Of a stretch of DNA of 32,954 nt, positions 22,302 to 30,150 are shown piece after piece. Position 1 is the first letter of the stretch, and each line of letters starts with the position of its first letter. The notes beneath the pieces are model-generated. The model was not told the origin of the DNA. It worked only from the letters and a program-made list of their open reading frames with translations, and did not search any database. This DNA comes from Mycolicibacterium vinylchloridicum. Its GTDB lineage: Bacteria; Actinomycetota; Actinomycetes; Mycobacteriales; Mycobacteriaceae. The stretch spans positions 1-32,954 of the forward strand of contig NZ_JACBJQ010000054.1 of NCBI RefSeq assembly GCF_013404075.1. The letters are read 5' to 3'. The translations under genes were made by a program, and so were the position numbers.

Positions 22302-22969
22302 CCGACGCCCCCGCGGGCGTGATGGTCGGCGGATGACAATGCCGCCATCGTCATAGCCCGTAGAACATCGCGTGAACGCCCCTGGTCGGCCGGCTTGGCC
22401 GCCAGGGGCTTCATGCTGTGTGGAGTCGAGTTGAGCAGACCGAACACCGCGTGAGCCATCAGCCGGGCATCGGCTTCGTCGAGGTCGGGATGTACCTCGC
22501 GCTGTACGCCGACCCAGATCTCGACGTAGCTGCGCTGGGCACGCCTCACCTGGCGCTGTGCCGAGACCGGCAGGTGCGCCAGGTCGCGGTCCTGGATGCG
22601 GATCAGATCGGACTCGCCCAGAGCGAAGTCGAGGTGGAATTCGATCAGGCCGGTCAGGGCGGCGTCGGGCTCGCCGGCCTGCGCCACGACCTCGCGGGCG
22701 CCGGCCAACAGCCGGGTGCTGATGCCGACCAGCAATTCGACCAGCAGTGCTTCCTTGTTGGGGAAGTGCCGGTAGATAGCCGGGCCGCTGACCCCGGCTG
22801 CAGAGCCGATGTCCTCGAGCCGGACGGCCTGGAAGCCCTTCTCGGCCATCAGTCGTTCCGCGGCCGCCAGCAGGGCAGATCGGCGATCCGATTTCTGCCT
22901 GCTGCGACGGGTGGACGTTTCGATGGGACCCCTCCGGCAATGCGTCTGGACGTTTCGGTTAATCTTCAC
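22289..22969 (-). CDS. bkaR: TetR-family repressor of branched-chain keto-acid operon
   Basis: The 226-residue protein has a TetR helix-turn-helix at 51-71 (LEDIGSAAGVSGPAIYRHFP) followed by NKEALL and a helical ligand-binding domain. The GTG at 22969 is the only usable start: the frame has a stop at 22991-22993 and no other ATG/GTG/TTG before the DNA-binding domain. A GTTA-N8-TAAC palindrome covers the start codon itself, so the protein should repress its own gene. The gene is divergent from accD1. Its position matches M. tuberculosis Rv2506, described as bkaR, a repressor of branched-chain keto-acid metabolism. The expected ligand is an acyl-CoA or keto acid of leucine breakdown (inference). 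The name rests on synteny. Confidence 0.82.
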   Translation of the reverse strand: MKINRNVQTHCRRGPIETSTRRSRQKSDRRSALLAAAERLMAEKGFQAVRLEDIGSAAGVSGPAIYRHFPNKEALLVELLVGISTRLLAGAREVVAQAGEPDAALTGLIEFHLDFALGESDLIRIQDRDLAHLPVSAQRQVRRAQRSYVEIWVGVQREVHPDLDEADARLMAHAVFGLLNSTPHSMKPLAAKPADQGRSRDVLRAMTMAALSSADHHARGGVGQYQ

Positions 22970-22973
22970 TAAC
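22958..22973. promoter_or_regulatory. BkaR operator 1 (candidate), over the bkaR start
   Basis: GTTAATCTTCACTAAC is a 16-bp palindrome with GTTA/TAAC arms and a partly symmetric centre. It overlaps the GTG codon of bkaR and agrees at 13 of 16 positions with the second copy 25 bases away. Symmetry, duplication and place between a TetR gene and its likely target support an operator. Confidence 0.7.
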
Positions 22974-22982
22974 CTAGCACGA

Positions 22983-22998
22983 GTTAGTCGTCATTAAC
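22983..22998. promoter_or_regulatory. BkaR operator 2 (candidate), upstream of accD1
   Basis: GTTAGTCGTCATTAAC is the second copy of the GTTA-N8-TAAC palindrome. It ends 22 bases before the accD1 start. A repressor bound here should block the accD1 promoter. The 25-base centre-to-centre spacing is about two and a half helical turns, so two dimers would sit on opposite faces of the DNA. Confidence 0.7.
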
Positions 22999-23020
22999 TC
23001 AATTCGACGGGACATCGACG

Positions 23021-24571
23021 ATGACATCAGCGGTCGTCAACCGTGAGGCGCATCTGCAGCTCGTCGAGCAGTTGCGCGCCAAGCTGGCCGCGGCAGCGCT
23101 CGGCGGGCCGGAACGTGCGCGCGATCGGCATGTGGCGCGCGGCAAGCTCCTGCCCCGGGATCGGGTGGACGGGCTCCTGGACCCGGGCAGCCCCCTGCTG
23201 GAGGTCGCCCCGCTGGCCGCCGACGGCATGTACGACGACGAATGCCCGGCCGCCGGCATCATCACCGGCATCGGCCGGGTCTCCGGGCGGGAGTGCATGA
23301 TCGTCGCCAACGATGCGACGGTCAAAGGCGGCACCTACTACCCGGTGACGGTCAAGAAGCATCTGCGCGCCCAGGAGATCGCGCTGCAGAACCGGCTGCC
23401 CTGCCTCTACCTCGTGGACTCGGGCGGTGCGTTCCTGCCCCGCCAGGACGAGGTGTTCCCCGACCGCGACCACTTCGGCCGCATCTTCTACAACCAGGCC
23501 ACCATGAGCGCGGCCGGCATTCCGCAGATCGCCGCCGTGCTGGGCTCGTGCACCGCCGGTGGCGCCTACGTCCCCGCGATGAGCGACGAGGCGATCATCG
23601 TGCGCAACCAGGGCACCATCTTCCTGGGCGGGCCGCCGCTGGTGAAGGCCGCCACCGGCGAGGTGGTGACCGCCGAGGAGCTCGGCGGCGGTGATCTACA
23701 TTCCAAGACGTCCGGCGTCACCGACCACTTGGCCCACGACGACCGCGACGCACTGCGCATCGTCCGCCGGATCGTCGCCACGCTCGGCCCGCGTGAACCG
23801 CGACCATGGGACGTCTCGCCCGACGTGGACGCGATCGCCGACCAGCAGGAGCTCTACGACGCCGTCCCGGTCGACGCCCGGGTGCCCTACGACGTGCACG
23901 AGGTGATCACCCGCATCGTCGACGGCGGCGAATTCAGTGAGTTCAAAGCCGAATACGGCACGACCCTGGTCACCGGATTCGCCCACATCCACGGCCACCC
24001 GGTCGGCATCGTCGCCAACAACGGGGTGCTGTTCGGTGAATCCGCGCTCAAGGGAGCACATTTCATCGAACTGTGCGACAAGCGGATGGTGCCTCTGCTG
24101 TTCCTGCAGAACATCACCGGCTTCATGGTCGGGCGCGACTACGAGGCCGGCGGTATCGCCAAGCACGGCGCCAAGATGGTGACGGCGGTGGCCTGCGCCC
24201 GGGTGCCCAAGCTGACCGTCGTGATCGGCGGCTCGTACGGCGCCGGCAACTACTCGATGTGCGGACGGGCGTATTCGCCGCGGTTCCTGTGGATGTGGCC
24301 CAATGCCCGCATCTCGGTGATGGGCGGCGAGCAGGCGGCCTCGGTGCTGGCCACGGTGCGCGGGGATATGACCGCCGAGGAAGAAGAGGCCTTCAAGGCG
24401 CCGATCCGCGCCCAGTACGAAGATCAGGGCAACCCGTACTACTCGACCGCACGGCTGTGGGACGACGGTGTCATCGATCCTGCCGACACCAGAACCGTTC
24501 TGGGGCTGGCACTCTCGGTGACCGCCAACGCGCCCGTCGAGTCCGTGTCCTACGGCGTCTTCAGGATGTGA
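23021..24571 (+). CDS. accD1: 3-Methylcrotonyl-CoA carboxylase, carboxyltransferase (beta) subunit
   Basis: The product has 516 residues. It moves CO2 from biotin to 3-methylcrotonyl-CoA, giving 3-methylglutaconyl-CoA in leucine breakdown, as a complex with AccA1. Both crotonase-like halves of an acyl-CoA carboxyltransferase are present. The N-terminal half has LVDSGGAFLPRQDEVFPD near 128-145 and the acyl-binding GSCTAGGAYVPAMSDE. The C-terminal half has NNGVLFGESALKGAHF, the biotin-binding GGSYGAGNYSMCGRAY and MGGEQAA. FLPRQDEVFPDR and the ALKGAHFIELC run are typical of the methylcrotonyl type rather than propionyl type. The ATG lies 22 bases after operator 2, so the leader is very short. 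Two bases separate it from accA1. Confidence 0.93.
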   Translation: MTSAVVNREAHLQLVEQLRAKLAAAALGGPERARDRHVARGKLLPRDRVDGLLDPGSPLLEVAPLAADGMYDDECPAAGIITGIGRVSGRECMIVANDATVKGGTYYPVTVKKHLRAQEIALQNRLPCLYLVDSGGAFLPRQDEVFPDRDHFGRIFYNQATMSAAGIPQIAAVLGSCTAGGAYVPAMSDEAIIVRNQGTIFLGGPPLVKAATGEVVTAEELGGGDLHSKTSGVTDHLAHDDRDALRIVRRIVATLGPREPRPWDVSPDVDAIADQQELYDAVPVDARVPYDVHEVITRIVDGGEFSEFKAEYGTTLVTGFAHIHGHPVGIVANNGVLFGESALKGAHFIELCDKRMVPLLFLQNITGFMVGRDYEAGGIAKHGAKMVTAVACARVPKLTVVIGGSYGAGNYSMCGRAYSPRFLWMWPNARISVMGGEQAASVLATVRGDMTAEEEEAFKAPIRAQYEDQGNPYYSTARLWDDGVIDPADTRTVLGLALSVTANAPVESVSYGVFRM

Positions 24572-24573
24572 CG

Positions 24574-26550
24574 ATGTTTACCAGTGTCCTTGTCGCCAAC
24601 CGGGGCGAGATTGCCGTGCGGGTCATCCGCACATGCAAGGCGATGGGCATCCGCTCGGTGGCCGTCTACAGCGACGCCGACGCCGGTGCCCGTCATGTCC
24701 GCGAGGCCGACGTCGCGGTGCGGATCGGGCCGCCGCCGGCCCGGCAGAGCTACCTGGACATCGACGCGGTGGTGGCCGCCGCAGTGCGCACCGGCGCCCA
24801 GGCCGTCCATCCCGGATACGGGTTCCTCTCGGAGAATTCAGATTTCGCCGCTGCACTGGAGCGTGCGGGGGTGGCGTTCATCGGGCCGCCGTCGGGCGCA
24901 ATCCGCACGATGGGTGACAAGATCGAGGCCAAATCCGCGGTGTCCGCATTCGGGGTGCCCGTGGTGCCCGGCATCGCGAGGCCGGGCCTGACCGATGCCG
25001 AACTGATCGACGCCGCCGGGGATATCGGCTTCCCGATCCTGGTCAAACCGTCGGCGGGCGGCGGTGGTAAAGGTATGCGCCGCGTCGACGATTCCACCGA
25101 ACTGCCTGGCGCGCTGGCCGCGGCGCGACGCGAATCCGCGGCAGCCTTCGGTGACGACACCTTGTTCCTCGAGCGATTCGTGTTGCGGCCCAGGCATATC
25201 GAAGTCCAGGTGCTGGCCGACACTTTCGGCACAGTCGTGCATTTCGGCGAGCGGGAGTGCAGTCTGCAACGCCGCCACCAGAAGGTCATCGAGGAAGCGC
25301 CATCGCCACTGCTGGATGCCGACACGCGCGCGCGAATCGGTGCGGCGGCGTGTGACACTGCCCGCAGCGTCGACTATGTCGGCGCAGGCACCGTCGAATT
25401 CATCGTCTCCGCTGACCGGCCCGACGAGTTCTTCTTCATGGAGATGAACACCCGCCTGCAGGTCGAGCACCCGGTCACCGAGATGGTCACCGGGCACGAC
25501 CTCGTCGAGTGGCAGGTGCGTGTCGCGGCGGGGGAGAAGCTGCCCATCACCCAGGACGACATCACGATGGACGGGCATGCGATCGAAGCCCGGGTGTACG
25601 CCGAGGATCCCGCCGCCGGCTTCTTGCCGACGGGCGGCCCGGTCCTGGGACTGCTCGAACCTTCCGGCGACGGTATTCGGGTGGATTCCGGGCTGTCGCA
25701 GGGCATGACGATCGGCAGCGATTACGACCCGATGCTGTCGAAGGTGATCGCGTACGGCGACGACCGTGCGGCCGCCTTGCGCACGCTGGATCGGGCGCTC
25801 TCGCAGACCGCGGTGCTGGGCGTGGGCACCAACATCGAGTTCCTGCGCTTCTTGCTGGCCGACGAGGACGTCGCCGCGGGCCGGCTGGACACCGCCCTGA
25901 TCGACCGCACTGTGTTCACCGGGGAGGCCGTCAGCGATGAGACCTTCATCGCCGCCGCGGCATACCGCTGGCTGCAGCGCTGGCCGACCGGGTCGGCGGA
26001 TCTGTGGGATGTGCCGTCGGGCTGGCGGATCGGCGCGCCCGCACCGACGAGCATCCGGCTGCGGAGCGGTGAGCGCACCGACCACGTGCACATCACCGGA
26101 ACACCGGCCGACGCGGTGGCCCGGATCGAGGACGGTGAAAGCCATTCGCTGTCAACTCAGTTGGCCGGTAACGAGCTCGCCGTCACCGTCGACGGCATCC
26201 GTACCACCTACCTGGTGGCCGCCGTTGGTCACCAGATCTGGCTGGCCGGTACCGGCCGGACCGTGATGCTGGACGAGGTGCGCGAAGCGCCCGTGCGCCC
26301 CGACGACGAGGTCGGTGGCGACGCCGAGCTCATCAGCCCGATGCCCGGCTCGGTTGTGGCGGTGGGTGTTTCCAACGGCGATGAGGTCACCGCAGGCACC
26401 GTGGTGGTCGCCGTCGAGGCGATGAAGATGGAGCATTCGCTGACCGCACCTGTCGACGGGGTGGTCGAACTGCACGTCGCCGTCGGCGATCAGGTCAAGG
26501 TGGGACAGCTGCTGGCCAAAGTCACAGCCGCCCCGAAGAGTGAGATGTAG
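24574..26550 (+). CDS. accA1: 3-Methylcrotonyl-CoA carboxylase, biotin carboxylase/carrier (alpha) subunit
   Basis: The 658-residue cytosolic protein carboxylates its own biotin using ATP and bicarbonate. The order is a biotin-carboxylase N domain (FTSVLVANRGEIAVRV), an ATP-grasp domain with the Gly-rich loop KPSAGGGGKGMRR near 156-168, EVQVLAD and FFMEMNTRLQVEHPVTE, a linker BT-like region, and a C-terminal carrier domain where Lys618 in VEAMKMEH is biotinylated. ATG at 24574 is two bases after the accD1 stop; the frame is open further upstream only as an overlap with accD1. The length is normal for a fused alpha subunit. It is part of the BkaR-controlled operon and forms the holoenzyme with AccD1. 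Confidence 0.94.
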   Translation: MFTSVLVANRGEIAVRVIRTCKAMGIRSVAVYSDADAGARHVREADVAVRIGPPPARQSYLDIDAVVAAAVRTGAQAVHPGYGFLSENSDFAAALERAGVAFIGPPSGAIRTMGDKIEAKSAVSAFGVPVVPGIARPGLTDAELIDAAGDIGFPILVKPSAGGGGKGMRRVDDSTELPGALAAARRESAAAFGDDTLFLERFVLRPRHIEVQVLADTFGTVVHFGERECSLQRRHQKVIEEAPSPLLDADTRARIGAAACDTARSVDYVGAGTVEFIVSADRPDEFFFMEMNTRLQVEHPVTEMVTGHDLVEWQVRVAAGEKLPITQDDITMDGHAIEARVYAEDPAAGFLPTGGPVLGLLEPSGDGIRVDSGLSQGMTIGSDYDPMLSKVIAYGDDRAAALRTLDRALSQTAVLGVGTNIEFLRFLLADEDVAAGRLDTALIDRTVFTGEAVSDETFIAAAAYRWLQRWPTGSADLWDVPSGWRIGAPAPTSIRLRSGERTDHVHITGTPADAVARIEDGESHSLSTQLAGNELAVTVDGIRTTYLVAAVGHQIWLAGTGRTVMLDEVREAPVRPDDEVGGDAELISPMPGSVVAVGVSNGDEVTAGTVVVAVEAMKMEHSLTAPVDGVVELHVAVGDQVKVGQLLAKVTAAPKSEM

Positions 26551-26563
26551 AGAAAGCGCTGAA

Positions 26564-27724
26564 ATGACTGACTTCCTTTCCACGGGAACACTTCCCGACG
26601 AATACGAACAGCTCGCCAAGACGGTGCGTGACTTCGCGCGCGCAGTCGTCGCCCCGGTATCCGCCGAACACGATGCCAACCACACGTTCCCCTACGAGGT
26701 CGTGGCCGGCATGGCTGAGATGGGCTTGTTCGGCCTGCCCTTCCCGGAGGAATACGGCGGTATGGGCGGCGACTACTTTGCCCTGTGCCTGGCGCTGGAG
26801 GAGCTCGGCAAGGTCGACCAGAGCGTGGCCATCACGCTGGAGGCCGGGGTGTCACTGGGGGCGATGCCCGTCTACCGGTTCGGCAACGAGGCGCAGAAGC
26901 AGGAATGGCTGCCACAACTGACCAGCGGCCAGGCCCTCGGCGCGTTCGGCCTCACCGAGGCCGGCGGCGGCACCGATGCGGGTGCCACCAAGACCACGGC
27001 CCGCCTGGATGACGGGCATTGGGTGATCAACGGCTCCAAGCAGTTCATCACCAACTCGGGCACCGACATCACCCGTCTGGTCACCGTCACCGCGGTGACC
27101 GCAGGCTCCGGGCAGCACCGGGAGATCTCGTCGATCCTGGTTCCGGTGCCCACGCCGGGCTTCACCGCCGAACCCGCCTACAACAAGGTTGGCTGGAACG
27201 CCTCGGACACCCACCCGCTGACCTTCTCCGACGTTCGGGTCCCTGAGGAGAACCTCCTCGGTGACCGCGGTCGCGGCTACGCCAACTTCCTGCGAATCCT
27301 CGACGAGGGCCGGATCGCGATCGCCGCGCTGTCAGTGGGTGCGGCGCAGGGTTGCGTCGACGAGAGCGTGAAATACGCCGCCGAGCGCGTGGCGTTCGGG
27401 CAGCCGATCGGGAAGTTCCAGGCCATCGAACACAAGATCGCCCGCATGGAGGCCCGCGCGCACGCGGCGCGCACCGCCTACTACGACGCGGCGGCCCTGA
27501 TGCTGGCCGGTAAACCGTTCAAGAAGGAGGCCGCGATCGCGAAGATGATCGCCAGTGAGGCCGCCATGGACAATGCCCGTGACGCCACCCAGATCCACGG
27601 CGGCTACGGTTTCATGAACGAATACACGGTCGCCCGGCACTACCGGGACAGCAAGATCCTCGAGATCGGGGAAGGGACAACCGAAGTGCAGCTGATGGTC
27701 ATCGCTCGGCAGATGGGACTGTAG
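26564..27724 (+). CDS. fadE19: Acyl-CoA dehydrogenase of branched-chain pathway
   Basis: The 386-residue FAD flavoprotein oxidises an acyl-CoA to its 2-enoyl form. Here this is probably isovaleryl-CoA to 3-methylcrotonyl-CoA, feeding the adjacent carboxylase. Family motifs are FGLTEAGGGTDAGATKTTA (FAD/substrate loop, near 126-144), FITNSGT, RIAIAALSVGAAQGCVDES, and the C-terminal IHGGYGFMNEY and EIGEGTTEVQ, where Glu370 is the likely catalytic base. ATG at 26564 is 13 bases after accA1; an earlier start at 26540 would overlap accA1 and adds nothing typical. The gene symbol comes from synteny with M. tuberculosis Rv2500c. A 2-methyl-branched substrate is a possible alternative. Confidence 0.9.
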   Translation: MTDFLSTGTLPDEYEQLAKTVRDFARAVVAPVSAEHDANHTFPYEVVAGMAEMGLFGLPFPEEYGGMGGDYFALCLALEELGKVDQSVAITLEAGVSLGAMPVYRFGNEAQKQEWLPQLTSGQALGAFGLTEAGGGTDAGATKTTARLDDGHWVINGSKQFITNSGTDITRLVTVTAVTAGSGQHREISSILVPVPTPGFTAEPAYNKVGWNASDTHPLTFSDVRVPEENLLGDRGRGYANFLRILDEGRIAIAALSVGAAQGCVDESVKYAAERVAFGQPIGKFQAIEHKIARMEARAHAARTAYYDAAALMLAGKPFKKEAAIAKMIASEAAMDNARDATQIHGGYGFMNEYTVARHYRDSKILEIGEGTTEVQLMVIARQMGL

Positions 27725-28213
27725 GTGAGCGAATCCTCCGAGGAGAAGGTCGTCGTCCAGCGCGGCTTGTGGTTCGAGGAATTCGAGATCGGGGTCCGCT
27801 ACGTGCACGCCCCGGGCCGCACCATCACCGAGGCGGACAACGTCTTGTTCACCACGCTGACGATGAACACCCAGGCGCTGCACCTCGATGCGGCGTTCTC
27901 CGACGCGTTGCCGCCGTTCAACCAGCGGCTGGTGAACTCGATGTTCACCCTGTCGACGCTGGTGGGTCTTTCGGTGACGCAGCTGACGCAGGGCACCATC
28001 GTCGGCAACCTCGGCTTCTCGGACATCGCGTTCCCCAAGCCGCTTTTCCACGGCGACACGATGTACGCCGAAACCGTCGTCACCGACAAGCGTGAATCCA
28101 AGAGCCGTCCCGGCGAGGGCATCGTCACGTTCGCGCACACCGCCCGCAATCAGCACGGTGATATCGTCGCGACCGCCAGCCGTAAGACCATGGTGCGAAA
28201 GAAGCCCACCTGA
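27725..28213 (+). CDS. MaoC-type hydratase/dehydratase
   Basis: The 162-residue protein has a single hot-dog fold with a MaoC active site. RTITEADNVLFTTLTMNTQALHLD at 32-55 carries the likely catalytic Asp38 and His53, and FPKPLFHGDTMYAE follows at 103-116. It starts at GTG immediately after the fadE19 stop with no gap, so translation is coupled. It probably hydrates 3-methylglutaconyl-CoA or itaconyl-CoA to the hydroxyacyl-CoA that the next enzyme cleaves. It corresponds to M. tuberculosis Rv2499c, whose neighbour Rv2498c takes part in leucine and itaconate breakdown. The substrate is an inference from context; the fold is secure. Confidence 0.87.
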   Translation: MSESSEEKVVVQRGLWFEEFEIGVRYVHAPGRTITEADNVLFTTLTMNTQALHLDAAFSDALPPFNQRLVNSMFTLSTLVGLSVTQLTQGTIVGNLGFSDIAFPKPLFHGDTMYAETVVTDKRESKSRPGEGIVTFAHTARNQHGDIVATASRKTMVRKKPT

Positions 28214-29031
28214 TGGCACTCGACAATCCAGGACCAGCCTGGCTGTTCTGCCCTGCCGACCGTCCCGAGCGATTCGAGAAGGCCGCCGCCACAGCCGATG
28301 TCGTGATCCTCGACTTGGAGGATGGAGTCGCGGCCAAGGATCGGGTTGCTGCTCGTGAAGCGCTGGTGTCTAGCCAGCTCGATCCCGGTCGCACGGTCGT
28401 GCGGATCAATCCGTCGACCACACCGGATCATCCGCTCGATCTCGAGGCGCTGGCCCGCACGCCGTACACCACCGTGATGCTGGCCAAGACCGAGTTCGGT
28501 GCGCAGGTGACCGCTCTGGCGCCGCTGGATGTCGTGGTGCTGATCGAAACCCCGTTGGGTGCGCTCAATGTCGTCGAGTCGTCCCGGGCGGACAACGCGT
28601 TCGCCGTCATGTGGGGTGCCGAGGACTTGTTCGCCGTTTTGGGCGGCACCGCCAACCGCCATCCCGACGGCTCGTACCGCGAAGTGGCGAGGCATGTCCG
28701 GTCGCAGAGCTTGCTGGCGGCCAAGGCGTACGGCCGGCTCGCACTGGATTCGGTGTTCCTCGACATCAAGGATCTGGACGGTCTGCGAGGCGAGGTGGAC
28801 GACGCTGTCGCTGTCGGTTTCGACGCCAAAGTGGCGATCCATCCTAGCCAGATCGCGGTGATTAGGGAGGGCTACCTTCCCAGCCCTGAACAGGTAGGTT
28901 GGGCGCGACACGTGCTTGAGGCGGCCCGCAATGAACGCGGTGTCTTCCAATTCGAGGGCATAATGGTGGATGCCCCGGTGCTTCGGCGAGCAGAGCGCAT
29001 CGTCCAGCTGGCGCCCGACCCCGGCCGCTAG
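28213..29031 (+). CDS. citE: CitE-like beta-hydroxyacyl-CoA lyase
   Basis: This 272-residue member of the HpcH/HpaI-CitE family is a magnesium-dependent TIM barrel. Its start overlaps the MaoC stop by one base (TGATG). Motifs are LFCPADRPERFEKA at 11-24, VILDLEDGVA at 31-40, Arg64 in VVRINPS, Glu112 in LIETPLG (metal), and WGAEDLFAVLGG at 134-145 with Asp138 (metal). Stand-alone CitE proteins are not citrate lyases. The M. tuberculosis counterpart Rv2498c cleaves (R)-HMG-CoA and citramalyl-CoA type thioesters, serving leucine and itaconate breakdown. This gene probably does the same, giving acetyl-CoA plus acetoacetate or pyruvate. A 59-base gap with a hairpin separates it from bkdA. Confidence 0.88.
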   Translation: MALDNPGPAWLFCPADRPERFEKAAATADVVILDLEDGVAAKDRVAAREALVSSQLDPGRTVVRINPSTTPDHPLDLEALARTPYTTVMLAKTEFGAQVTALAPLDVVVLIETPLGALNVVESSRADNAFAVMWGAEDLFAVLGGTANRHPDGSYREVARHVRSQSLLAAKAYGRLALDSVFLDIKDLDGLRGEVDDAVAVGFDAKVAIHPSQIAVIREGYLPSPEQVGWARHVLEAARNERGVFQFEGIMVDAPVLRRAERIVQLAPDPGR

Positions 29032-29060
29032 CTGGAGCCTGCTACAACAGGTTTGCTCCG

Positions 29061-29089
29061 ACCGCCTCTGCACCGGCAGAGGAGGCGGT
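29061..29089 (+). promoter_or_regulatory. Hairpin covering the bkdA ribosome-binding site
   Basis: ACCGCCTCTGC pairs with GCAGAG...GCGGT around an ACCG loop, with a three-base bulge in the right arm. The right arm contains the AGAGGAGG ribosome-binding site of bkdA and ends one base before the ATG. The fold would hide the site and could slow translation or partly stop transcription after citE. No T-run follows, so it is not a classical terminator. Confidence 0.5.
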
Positions 29090-29090
29090 T

Positions 29091-30140
29091 ATGGATCAGC
29101 CGGTTCAACTCATCGGGCCCGACGGAACGACGACGGCCGAAAGCCGATATCGTCGTGATCTGCCCCCGGAAGCCCTCGTCTGGCTTTACGAGAACCTCGT
29201 TGTCACTCGCGATCTCGACGTCGAGTTCGTCAATCTGCAACGGCAGGGCGAACTGGCGCTCTACGCCTCGTGTCGCGGCCAGGAAGCCGCGCAGATCGGT
29301 GCGGCGGCCTGCCTGCGCAAGACCGATTGGCTGTTCCCGCAATTCCGCGAACTCGGCGTCTTCATGGCCCGCGGCATCTCGCCGGCACAGGTGGCCACCC
29401 TGTGGCGCGGCGCCTGGCACGGTGGCCTGGATTTCACCAGCAAGTGCTGTGCACCCATCGCCATCCCCATCGCCACCCACGCACCGCACGCGGTGGGCGC
29501 GGCGATGGCCGCCCAACGGCTGGGCGAGGATTCGCTGACGGTCGCCTTCCTCGGTGACGGCGCCACCAGCGAAGGCGATACGCACGAGGCGATGAACATG
29601 GCCGCTGTCGAGAAGGCGCCGTGTGTGTTCTACATCCAGAACAACCAGTGGGCCATCTCGGTGCCGGCCAGCCGCCAGTACGCCGGGCCCACCATCGCCC
29701 ACCGGGCGATCGGGTACGGAATGCCCGGAATCCGGGTGGACGGCAACGACGTCCTGGCCTGCTACGCGGTGATGGCCGAGGCGGCGCAGCGCGCCAGAGC
29801 CGGTGAAGGACCCACGCTCGTCGAAGCGGTCACCTATCGGATGGAGCCGCACACCACCTCCGACGACGCGACCCGGTATCGGACCGCTGCCGAAATCGCC
29901 GAGTGGTCGGCCCGCGATCCGATCGCCCGGTATCGCACGTATCTGCACCAGATCGGGGTCCTGACCGAGCGAGTCGAACAACGAGTGGAAACGCGCTCGG
30001 TCCGGTTGCGTGCGGAGCTTCGCGATGCGGTGGTCGGTGCACCCGATCCGGATGTGGGCGAGCTGTTCGATCACGTCTACGCCGAGATCACCCCCGAATT
30101 GTCGGCCCAGCGTGCGCAGTTGCGCGCCGAATTGGCGTAG
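29091..30140 (+). CDS. bkdA: Branched-chain 2-oxo-acid dehydrogenase E1 alpha
   Basis: The product has 349 residues. With E1 beta it decarboxylates keto acids from Leu, Ile and Val using thiamine diphosphate and transfers the acyl group to the lipoyl arm of E2. The ThDP/Mg motif is GDGATSEGDTHEAMN from 155 to NN at 184-185 (YIQNNQWAISVP). RGQEAAQIG at 62-70, LFPQFRELG and the THAPHAVGAAMA stretch fit E1 alpha. MEPHTTSDDATRYR at about 251-264 is the phosphorylation-loop region, typical of BCKDH. ATG is preceded by AGAGGAGG, which lies in a hairpin. It matches M. tuberculosis PdhA/BkdA (Rv2497c). Confidence 0.93.
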   Translation: MDQPVQLIGPDGTTTAESRYRRDLPPEALVWLYENLVVTRDLDVEFVNLQRQGELALYASCRGQEAAQIGAAACLRKTDWLFPQFRELGVFMARGISPAQVATLWRGAWHGGLDFTSKCCAPIAIPIATHAPHAVGAAMAAQRLGEDSLTVAFLGDGATSEGDTHEAMNMAAVEKAPCVFYIQNNQWAISVPASRQYAGPTIAHRAIGYGMPGIRVDGNDVLACYAVMAEAAQRARAGEGPTLVEAVTYRMEPHTTSDDATRYRTAAEIAEWSARDPIARYRTYLHQIGVLTERVEQRVETRSVRLRAELRDAVVGAPDPDVGELFDHVYAEITPELSAQRAQLRAELA

Positions 30141-30150
30141 GAGGCATGAG

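Noticed and set aside
24073..24573. Upstream extension of accA1 inside accD1
   Set aside because: Out-of-frame translation of accD1 with no biotin-carboxylase features; the usual start is the ATG at 24574.
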